Source: Chlamydiota bacterium
GTDB taxonomy: Bacteria; Chlamydiota; Chlamydiia; Chlamydiales; Criblamydiaceae
Reading direction: 5' to 3'
DNA: 5,500 nucleotides
NCBI GenBank assembly: GCA_021772365.1
Contig: JAJFMC010000215.1
Location: 1 to 5,500 of the forward strand
The position numbers and the translations under genes were made by a program. Each line of letters opens with the position of its first letter. Positions within the stretch are counted from its first letter, which is position 1. Below the pieces are notes generated by a model. The model was not told where the DNA came from. It worked only from the letters and a program-made list of their open reading frames with translations, and searched no databases. Shown here in pieces: positions 1-5,500 of the stretch.

Positions 1-1479
1 GTCAACATAGAAGAAAAAATAGAGTATCATCTCGCTGCTGAACAAGCGATTCCGGGAGAGACAACCTCATCAGAATTCGTTGTTGCAGATGGTAATGATA
101 GTGAAACTAGTGACCTAGCAGTAGATGATACCATCGAAGAAGAGACGATCTTTGCTGATAATAGCATAGAAGAAGTTGAACAGCTTTTTGACGAAGAGCT
201 CGGTTTTGCTATCAGCGAAGAACTCGTCGTCACAGATTTTGCAGCAGAAGAGGTTATCATAGCAGATGCCAGCGAAAGCGAAACAGTCGACCTAGCAGTA
301 GATGATACCATCGAGGTAGAGACGATCTTTGCTGATAATAACACAGAAGAAGTTGAACAACTTTTTGACGAAGAGCTCGGTTTTGCTATCAGCGAAGAAC
401 TTGTCGTCACAGATCTTGCAGAAGAAGAGGTCGTTATAGCAGAAGCAGTAGATGCTGCCATTGAAGGAGAAATAGCCCTTGCTGATGACTTCGAAGAGCA
501 ATTTTTTGAGAATGATGATGAGTGGATTGGCGAGAATAGTATTGAAGAGTTTGACAGTTTATTCGAGATGGATATTACTGAAGAACTTGCCGAGGAAGAT
601 TTCTTTGACCATAAGCTCAACGAAGATGTTGTTATTGCAAAAGCCGAAATCGAAGAATCAAGTCTTAATTGTAGTCAAACAATCGAAGTCGTTCATGAGG
701 ACACCCCAAATAATACATTAAACAGTCTCGCACTAGACAGTACCTCAGATGAAACCGAACAATTGTTTGATGAAGAGCGGGTCTTCGCTTCAAATGAAGA
801 AGTAGATGACCTAATTGCTTTTAATGAAGATTCTATGGCTCAGGGAATTTCAAAAGAGGCCCTTGATGAGCTTCATGACATTTTAAGAAGTAACGAAGAT
901 CTTGAAGAATCCAAAGACGGTGAGTCTTCTGTACGTTTTGAAGAAGAGTATACAGAAACATCTCAACTCTTAGATGAAAACGAGCTACTTCCAGAAATTA
1001 TCCTCAACAACCTTTCAGTCATTTTAGATGATGGCTGGGAAGATACTCCGACTAGCCAAGATAGAGTCAGTTATGCTTTCACTATTATTGAAGAGAAAAC
1101 TCATGAAGCAAATACTGACAGCAATATTTATGCCATCGGAAAAAAACTAGTGACAAATGAAGAGTACGAAGAATTTGCCGAGGCAACGAATCGAGCAAAA
1201 CCTTCAAATTGGAATCACGGTGAAATTCCTTATGGAGAAGAGACGAAGCCTATTACCAATATCTCAAACCAAGACGCAAAAGATTATGCCAAATGGAAAA
1301 AAAAACGCTTACCTTCCCGTGAAGAAATGGATGCAGCGTTGGAACTAGGCATTATCGTTCAGGAAAAAGATCTTGATGAATGGTTAGATTCTTCTGCAGT
1401 CGAAGAAAATCAAAATGTCTCCAGGCCACCTAAAGGTTTTAGACTCGCAGAAGATGTCGAAAAAAGCTATACACAATAA
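1..1479 (+). CDS. Acidic repeat protein with degenerate C-terminal FGE-sulfatase (SUMF1-like) domain, 5'-partial
   Basis: The frame is open from base 1 to the TAA at 1477-1479, giving 492 residues with the N-terminus outside the window. The Met codon at 568 lies mid-frame without a convincing ribosome binding site, so I do not use it as a start. Residues 29-87 and 88-146 are tandem 59-residue repeats, with a decayed third copy from about 147 and a relic (EQLFDEE) near 253. Residues 7-204 contain no Lys or Arg and are rich in Asp and Glu. Residues about 375-485 match the FGE-sulfatase/SUMF1 pattern: VTNEEYEEFAEAT, then KPITNISNQDAKDYAKW, KRLPSREEMDAAL, EWLDS and terminal GFRLAED. The stretch between KRLPS and GFRLA is only about 40 residues, so the usual core with the RGGSW motif and active-site cysteines is missing and oxidase activity is unlikely. 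It is probably a binding or structural module on an acidic, perhaps secreted, protein. Function is unknown; the domain call is fairly secure. Confidence 0.85.
   Translation, partial: VNIEEKIEYHLAAEQAIPGETTSSEFVVADGNDSETSDLAVDDTIEEETIFADNSIEEVEQLFDEELGFAISEELVVTDFAAEEVIIADASESETVDLAVDDTIEVETIFADNNTEEVEQLFDEELGFAISEELVVTDLAEEEVVIAEAVDAAIEGEIALADDFEEQFFENDDEWIGENSIEEFDSLFEMDITEELAEEDFFDHKLNEDVVIAKAEIEESSLNCSQTIEVVHEDTPNNTLNSLALDSTSDETEQLFDEERVFASNEEVDDLIAFNEDSMAQGISKEALDELHDILRSNEDLEESKDGESSVRFEEEYTETSQLLDENELLPEIILNNLSVILDDGWEDTPTSQDRVSYAFTIIEEKTHEANTDSNIYAIGKKLVTNEEYEEFAEATNRAKPSNWNHGEIPYGEETKPITNISNQDAKDYAKWKKKRLPSREEMDAALELGIIVQEKDLDEWLDSSAVEENQNVSRPPKGFRLAEDVEKSYTQ
85..600 (+). repeat. In-frame 177-bp tandem repeats (two strong copies plus a decayed third)
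   Basis: Copy 1 is 85-261 and copy 2 is 262-438, both exactly 177 bp (59 codons). By eye, 49 of the 59 encoded residues are identical. The landmark GACCTAGCAGTAGATGAT starts at 112 and again at 289. A third copy starts at 439 but lacks 27 bp (9 codons) just after its first two codons, then drifts; its fade-out near 600 is approximate. The encoded unit centres on IEEVEQLFDEELGFAISEEL. The array may extend upstream of the window. Confidence 0.85.
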
Positions 1480-1513
1480 AGTTCAAGATTTGGTTTATGG
1501 TAAAGAGAAAGTT

Positions 1514-1538
1514 CCCGTGTTCTGTACGGGGTGATTTT
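1514..1538 (+). terminator. Possible weak rho-independent terminator after the acidic-protein gene
   Basis: CCCGT (1514-1518) pairs with ACGGG (1526-1530). Two G-U pairs can extend the stem inward, leaving a three-base loop. The stem is followed shortly by TTTT (1535-1538). It begins 35 bases after the stop codon of the + strand gene. The stem is short and the T run is only four bases, so this is a tentative call. Confidence 0.35.
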
Positions 1539-1674
1539 CACTCAACAATTAAACATAAGCTGGTTTGGTTGTTATGGGTTAGCTTGAAATCGAAAGAATG
1601 GTTCATCACAAAAACGCGTACCCCAGTTCTCACTAGTTATTTTCTTTGCCAATTCCTCGCGCTTTCGCGCCTCC

Positions 1675-1739
1675 TGCGTCCATATTTATACCCATAAGAA
1701 TTTCTCTCAAAAAAAGTTATGGGTAAAAGTATGGACGCA
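1675..1739. repeat. Long palindrome, 23-bp arms with 19-base loop
   Basis: The left arm, 1675-1697, is TGCGTCCATA, then TTTA, then TACCCATAA. The right arm, 1717-1739, is TTATGGGTA, then AAAG, then TATGGACGCA. The outer 10 bp and inner 9 bp pair perfectly; the four-base joint has one mismatch and one G-U pair. A looser match continues outward, with TTCCTCGCGC near 1653 opposite CACGGGGGAA near 1744-1753. No T run follows on either strand, so it is not a classical terminator. Its centre (about 1707) is offset from the centre of the outer inverted repeat (about 1644), so it is a separate structure, possibly an element inserted inside another. Confidence 0.8.
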
Positions 1740-1820
1740 AAGACACGGGGGAAGGTGAAAGGACTTCTTCTCATTTCTCTTTTGTTCATTTTCCCAAATC
1801 TTGAGCTTTATTGTGTATAG

Positions 1821-2399
1821 CTAAGAAAAGAGATCCTCTTGAAGAGGAGGGAGTGTTTCCTGCTTAAATTCAGGAGGGTCGGTCTCTACAGGCCACCCGC
1901 AAGTAACCTTATAGGGTGTATGGTGAATTTCTATGTAGAATTCTAGTGTTTTCTCTTTGACCTTAGGGGGTTCTATCGCAGAAGTATCGTAATGTTCTTG
2001 GTGGCAGATGCAAAGAGGATGGTCCCCAATAAGATGAGGAGTCTTTGTTAAATCAAATCCATATAAAGCCTCATATTTTTTCTTAAAATCGGCAGCGTCC
2101 GTGATTACTTGACTGTCAAGGCCGTTGATGAGGTAGTTAAGGGCCTGCGCAAGTGCTGTCGTATCAGTACTTTCCGGTACGGAAGTAACTAAGTGGAGGA
2201 AACTATAAAGGTTCTCCCCTGAACAACTCAGTAGCTTTCGGTTGGTTTTTTTGTCGATACAACAGTTAATTTCGATGTCTTTACTCAGAATACTATCCAA
2301 TAAATCAATATCGGGACAATCCTCTTGAGGTGTTTGCCCATACAACGAGTAGGTAGAAGAAGGGGGATTATAAGGAGAATAGGTGGATATTTGTAACAT
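1821..2399 (-). CDS. Uncharacterised 192-residue protein with Cys/His cluster
   Basis: I do not recognise this protein. It starts at ATG 2399-2397 behind a GGAG ribosome binding site and ends at TAG 1823-1821, which overlaps the right arm of the inverted repeat. The N-terminus is rich in Ser, Tyr and Pro and repeats STYSPY (residues 5-10) as STYSLY (15-20). A short helical segment may span about 82-115. A Cys/His group, LCICHQEH (129-136), is followed by HH at 159-160 and a Cys in VTCGWP (165-170). This could bind a metal, but the spacing matches no zinc finger I know. The C-terminus is Pro and Glu rich. There is no signal peptide or membrane segment. It lies 80 bp downstream of the large papain-like gene on the same strand with no obvious terminator between, so co-transcription is plausible. 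Coding is supported by length, the ribosome binding site and sensible amino acid use. Confidence 0.75.
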   Translation of the reverse strand: MLQISTYSPYNPPSSTYSLYGQTPQEDCPDIDLLDSILSKDIEINCCIDKKTNRKLLSCSGENLYSFLHLVTSVPESTDTTALAQALNYLINGLDSQVITDAADFKKKYEALYGFDLTKTPHLIGDHPLCICHQEHYDTSAIEPPKVKEKTLEFYIEIHHTPYKVTCGWPVETDPPEFKQETLPPLQEDLFS

Positions 2400-2404
2400 A
2401 GTAA

Positions 2405-2408
2405 CTCC
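2405..2408 (-). promoter_or_regulatory. Ribosome binding site of the 192-residue gene
   Basis: On the - strand GGAG (inside TTGGAGTTACT) lies five bases before the ATG at 2399. This supports the chosen start and shows the gene is translated independently of the gene upstream. The 80-bp spacer (2400-2479) is AT-rich and has no convincing hairpin. Confidence 0.65.
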
Positions 2409-2479
2409 AAGTGCTTGAGTATGGTAGTCTCACTAAATCACTCTCTATACCACTATCAAATTTATAGCAATAATTTTAT

Positions 2480-5446
2480 TTATTTATCATTGTTAGGTAA
2501 TGCTACTTCTGGTTTAGAAATAAAATCCCAGTTGTGATTAAGTAGCCAGTATTGCTTAACTGGTTTCACGACGTTACCATTATCATGAGTTTGCATGATC
2601 GCTAACTTTCCTGAACAAGGGTTTAAAGTCACACATAAGTGGATATCATGTAGTCCCTCATTCCAATTTGTATCAGCAAAATGAATAGCACTACCGGATA
2701 TGATTTTTGCAATTGCTGGTGGTAGTGTGCTACATATTTCTGTGTCAAGAAGTTGAACTCTTCCTTCTCTAGTCGAATGATTGTTGTCAATAATCTCCAA
2801 TAGTTGAATTAAACAGCTTCTAAATTTCGGATAGTTTAAGTCTGTTGGAAGTAAGCTTACAGCCACACGAAATTCACCTTTTTTTAATGAGCTGACAAGT
2901 TGATTGACCGTATATGAAATCACGTGCTTTCGAAAATTCTCATCGACCGGTTGATCAATTACTTCATGGCATGGAGTAAAGAGCTGCTCTTTAATCCATC
3001 TGCTACGTGAAAGGTTGCTATCAGCGTATTGTTGAAGCGAAGGGTGGCCAAGAAGCAGCGAAAAAGCATGAGTCGGGGTAAAAACCGGAATTTTTTTGTA
3101 AGGATTTTTTAAGTATAGTCGTTTCTCTTCGTCCGGCATTTTTTTCACTTCAGTGAGTAGGTTCAGTATTAGCTCAAAAGCATCTTTTGGCTTTAATACG
3201 CTTCTTTCAACTTGACCATCATCTTCCATGTAAACCTCACGTACCTTTTCAGCAAGATTACCACTGAGGGTTCTCCATGGTGTGTACTTACACTTGTTCC
3301 AATGCGTCAACAGGTCTTTTTTGGATTTATAGGCTGGATAATAAGTGATCATCGACTGATAGGCAAAATCTATCGAGTCAATTTGTTTTATTAATTTATT
3401 GAGTTTTTCCTCATGATTACCCTTTGGAAAGTTAATTCTCAGAATCTCGGAAATTTTGGGAGTCACATCGATAAAAATTTCAGCAATAAACTTTGAATAA
3501 GTTTCTGGAGTATCTACGCGATGCCAAAGGTTTGGGTATATTTCATGCATGGTGTCATAAATGACATATCCTCCCTCAGAAGACATGTGTTCATTATCGA
3601 TCGAATCATTGAATATATCAGGGTCGTAGTGTAGATGGATACGCCTTTGTAATTCTTGTGATAATTGCAAAGTAATTTTATCTTTTACCATTTGTGGTAG
3701 ACTTTCAACAGACAATTCTTTTGTAATCATATTTATTATCGGCGTCTGAATGGAATGAAGAAGCGGAGGCATGATCATGCTGCCTTCCTTACCCTCAGCC
3801 ATTTCAGCAATGGAATTTTCCCAAACACTTAGCAACCCATTACGCGCTTGTGAGGCGTAGGCAAAATGTGCTAACGAATATAACTTCATTTTTTTGCTAG
3901 GAAGTAACCGGTGTTTTTTGATTTGATGGTCACATAGTAACGACAGAATTGATTGCACATTGATTTTGAAGTGTTCGGGCAATGTGGACTGTTTACTCAA
4001 ATACTCTTCGATAACAGAAGTGATCGCCTCCTGGGGGTTATCAATTTTTATCGACTGACAAGCAGATTGTATTCCTGGAGAGTCCCAAAGGTAGGAAGCA
4101 TTACTTTTTTCTGTTACCAACTGACCTTCATGAGTAAAAGTTAACTCTTCACCAGATGATGGACTACTCATCATTAACAAGAAGGGGAAATCTTTTTGTA
4201 CACTACCAACCATACGTGTTAGCTTACTCATTTTTAGTAACATCTGAAAATCTCGGATGCATTGTTCGATATGTGATGAAAGCAACACAATGGCAAAATG
4301 AGTAGCAAAACATGACCCCGTAGGGCCTTGCCGTAAATGTGAGAGGCACGCTGTTAGTGCTGTGACGATGGCATCACGCTTGTAGATAGGGTCAGAATAA
4401 TTCACTCCCATCTGTACTCTGATCAAATGATTAGCCAGTGAGTATTTGCATGCAGGCTTTTCAATTGCAGAAAGCAACTCTCGAATTTTTGAAGAGTGAC
4501 TGATGAGGTTAAGAACGCGGTGAATATCTCTATGAAAAGAGAGCTGTTCTGATACCGGAGGAAGTAGGTGTCTCGCTAATGAACGGCACAAAGCATAGTT
4601 GATGTGACCCTCAGAAGTGACAAGCGTCTGGGCAACGGCAAAAGGGAGCTTTGTCTGGTGAACGAGGTTAGAAGGCTGTATACCTGTAATTTCATGAGCC
4701 TGGCAAAGTTGAGTGACCTGTTTTTTTATCAAATTCATCCTGTTGCCATAAGCCTCACTAATCCAAGCAAGATGATGTTTTGGACCAAAAGCTGTCAGCT
4801 GACGGCAAAATTCCTCTGGGATGGCGTCCAAAAGGTAGATGGTTTTGCCAAGTATATTTCCTGCAGATTGTTGATGTTCAATACAGATAGCCTGCAAATA
4901 TTGAATCCATCTGATTCTAGTACTTTCCTCTAGCAGGTGAGAAACATGGTCGACTAACGAGCGTATCAGTAGCATATTATCTTGGAATTCTTTTGGGATT
5001 TCCTGCTCGCTGATTTCCTGTTCATTTTCTATGCTTATATCGCTAAACGATGAGTTAGAAGATGAATGATCTAAATATTCCTCTTTGTCGCTAGATGTAA
5101 CAGGTTTTTGCCTCTTCTTTTTTTTCTTGATCCACTTAAATATGTTAAGAGTTTGGCCTTCAGTGTTTCGTGGTTTTTCTGTCGCAGAGTGTTGAATTTT
5201 CTCTCGTAATATTTGGGGATCTAGCGTTGATTCGAATAGTTGATCAGATGAAGGTTTTCGTGTCCTGAATATTAGTGGTAGAGAGTGGGATAGGTTAGGA
5301 GTATCGATAATTTTGCGAGATACTCTAGATATAATTTCATGAGACCTACTTTTCTCCATCAGAGAATGGCTTGGCGGTACCATGTCGTCGTTAAGTGCGA
5401 CGGTATAGTCTTTTTGTGCAGAGTGGACTCCTTCCTGCTCCAACAT
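2480..5446 (-). CDS. Large papain-like cysteine-protease-fold protein, putative effector
   Basis: The preferred ATG is at 5446-5444 (988 residues) because AAGGAGG lies four bases upstream; an in-frame ATG at 5470 would add eight residues and has a poorly spaced AAGGA. Residue numbers here count from 5446. Residues 1-155 look disordered, with a basic cluster WIKKKKKRQK (105-114) followed by a Ser/acid-rich stretch (126-155). A helical region follows to about 350. RQGPTGSCFATHFAI (372-386) is a papain-type active-site box, with Gln373 and Cys379 as oxyanion-hole and nucleophile candidates. Later blocks are GGYVIYD (625-631), PWRTLSGN (723-730), PTHAFSLLLGHP (791-802), IHFADTNW (921-928), then HDIHLCVTLNP with His933/His936, and YWLLNHNW (966-973), which recalls papain YW..xNSW. 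The Cys-His-Asn order is as in clan CA, spread over an unusually long protein. No signal peptide or membrane helix is seen. I recall similar blocks in large chlamydial hypothetical proteins but cannot confirm this. A role as a secreted peptidase, deubiquitinase or transferase acting in a host is inference. Confidence 0.85.
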   Translation of the reverse strand: MLEQEGVHSAQKDYTVALNDDMVPPSHSLMEKSRSHEIISRVSRKIIDTPNLSHSLPLIFRTRKPSSDQLFESTLDPQILREKIQHSATEKPRNTEGQTLNIFKWIKKKKKRQKPVTSSDKEEYLDHSSSNSSFSDISIENEQEISEQEIPKEFQDNMLLIRSLVDHVSHLLEESTRIRWIQYLQAICIEHQQSAGNILGKTIYLLDAIPEEFCRQLTAFGPKHHLAWISEAYGNRMNLIKKQVTQLCQAHEITGIQPSNLVHQTKLPFAVAQTLVTSEGHINYALCRSLARHLLPPVSEQLSFHRDIHRVLNLISHSSKIRELLSAIEKPACKYSLANHLIRVQMGVNYSDPIYKRDAIVTALTACLSHLRQGPTGSCFATHFAIVLLSSHIEQCIRDFQMLLKMSKLTRMVGSVQKDFPFLLMMSSPSSGEELTFTHEGQLVTEKSNASYLWDSPGIQSACQSIKIDNPQEAITSVIEEYLSKQSTLPEHFKINVQSILSLLCDHQIKKHRLLPSKKMKLYSLAHFAYASQARNGLLSVWENSIAEMAEGKEGSMIMPPLLHSIQTPIINMITKELSVESLPQMVKDKITLQLSQELQRRIHLHYDPDIFNDSIDNEHMSSEGGYVIYDTMHEIYPNLWHRVDTPETYSKFIAEIFIDVTPKISEILRINFPKGNHEEKLNKLIKQIDSIDFAYQSMITYYPAYKSKKDLLTHWNKCKYTPWRTLSGNLAEKVREVYMEDDGQVERSVLKPKDAFELILNLLTEVKKMPDEEKRLYLKNPYKKIPVFTPTHAFSLLLGHPSLQQYADSNLSRSRWIKEQLFTPCHEVIDQPVDENFRKHVISYTVNQLVSSLKKGEFRVAVSLLPTDLNYPKFRSCLIQLLEIIDNNHSTREGRVQLLDTEICSTLPPAIAKIISGSAIHFADTNWNEGLHDIHLCVTLNPCSGKLAIMQTHDNGNVVKPVKQYWLLNHNWDFISKPEVALPNNDK

Positions 5447-5457
5447 ATCTCCTCCTT
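5447..5457 (-). promoter_or_regulatory. Strong Shine-Dalgarno deciding the start of the papain-like gene
   Basis: On the - strand AAGGAGG (5457-5451) is followed by AGAT and then ATG at 5446. It lies inside the reading frame that would open at the ATG of 5470, which has only AAGGA three bases ahead. The downstream ATG is therefore the likelier start. Nothing else can be called in 5471-5500, which is too short to show a promoter. Confidence 0.75.
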
Positions 5458-5500
5458 GAGAACGTATCATGTGTCCTTATCCGAATATCAACAGTGGATT

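Larger units (their letters stand above)
1465..1822. mobile_element. MITE-like segment bounded by 29-bp inverted repeats (putative, no transposase)
   Basis: The left arm is 1465-1493, beginning AGCTATACACAATAAAG. Its reverse complement lies at 1794-1822, with 28 of 29 positions matching; the one difference (1482 versus 1805) would be a G-U pair in RNA. Looser similarity continues inward on both sides (AAAGAGAAA, then TTCCC..GTGT). The 358-bp segment has no credible gene. It fills the whole spacer between the converging genes at 1479 and 1821 and holds a possible terminator, a GCGC-TTTC-GCGC hairpin (1659-1670) and a 23-bp palindrome. Size, paired ends and lack of coding fit a non-autonomous transposable element or remnant. 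I see no clean target-site duplication: the flanks are GAAAA on the left and AAGAAAA on the right. Alternatively it may be a large structured transcript end shared by the two genes. Confidence 0.5.

Noticed and set aside
27..620. Long - strand open frame of 197 codons, Ser-rich
   Set aside because: It is the antisense shadow of the Glu/Asp-rich repeat gene: GAA, GAT and GCA runs read backwards give Ser, Ile and Ala. It mirrors the repeats and has no independent support.
568..1479. Separate 303-residue gene starting at the internal Met codon 568
   Set aside because: The same frame is open without a stop from base 1, the repeat array lies upstream in that frame, and no well-placed ribosome binding site precedes 568.
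1497..1697. 66-codon + strand open frame in the spacer
   Set aside because: It crosses the hairpins and the left palindrome arm, has no ribosome binding site, and its composition looks like translated repeat DNA.
1675..1739. Palindrome as a bidirectional terminator for the converging genes
   Set aside because: No T run follows the stem on either strand, and the A/T run lies in the loop.
1835..1847. CCTCTT-G-AAGAGG palindrome near the end of the 192-residue gene
   Set aside because: The one-base spacer cannot form a hairpin, and it lies inside the coding sequence with no T run.
2400..2479. Promoter or terminator between the two - strand genes
   Set aside because: TTGCTA and TATAGA are only about 15 bases apart, and the only stem (TGGTA/TACCA) is 5 bp with a long loop. 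AT-rich DNA gives such matches by chance.
3212..4933. Several + strand open frames of 60-109 codons inside the large - strand gene
   Set aside because: They are antisense shadows of a long, well-supported coding frame and show no ribosome binding sites or recognisable motifs.

Overview
The window carries three protein genes and one repeat-bounded spacer. A 5'-truncated gene runs on the + strand (1-1479). A 358-bp inverted-repeat-bounded segment follows (1465-1822). Two genes on the - strand, 2399->1821 and 5446->2480, point at the first gene. I see no RNA gene, CRISPR array, transposase gene or origin.

Organism: base composition is low to moderate GC. The proteins look like the accessory repertoire of an intracellular bacterium: a long, strongly acidic repeat protein ending in a degenerate formylglycine-generating-enzyme (FGE) fold, and a roughly 1000-residue soluble protein with a papain-type cysteine box and a basic cluster like a nuclear localisation signal. 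From memory of similar large proteins (blocks such as GSCFA, PTHAF and FADTNW), I would guess an amoeba-associated member of the Chlamydiae. No marker gene here proves that.

Layout: the + strand protein begins upstream of the window. It has two near-identical 59-residue repeats (177 bp each), a decayed third copy, and a stretch of about 198 residues with no Lys or Arg. It ends in a shortened FGE-like domain. Its stop codon lies inside a 29-bp repeat arm. The opposite arm, inverted and 28/29 matching, overlaps the stop codon of the converging 192-residue gene. Between the arms are a possible weak terminator, GC-rich short repeats and a second, offset 23-bp palindrome. The whole resembles a non-autonomous MITE-like element or its remnant. 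The 192-residue protein is unrecognised. It lies 80 bp downstream of the large papain-like gene on the same strand, so the two may be co-transcribed.

How the genes might work together is open. The papain-like protein is the best candidate for an enzyme, and the small Cys/His-containing protein may be its operon partner. The acidic protein is convergent with them and need not be functionally linked.
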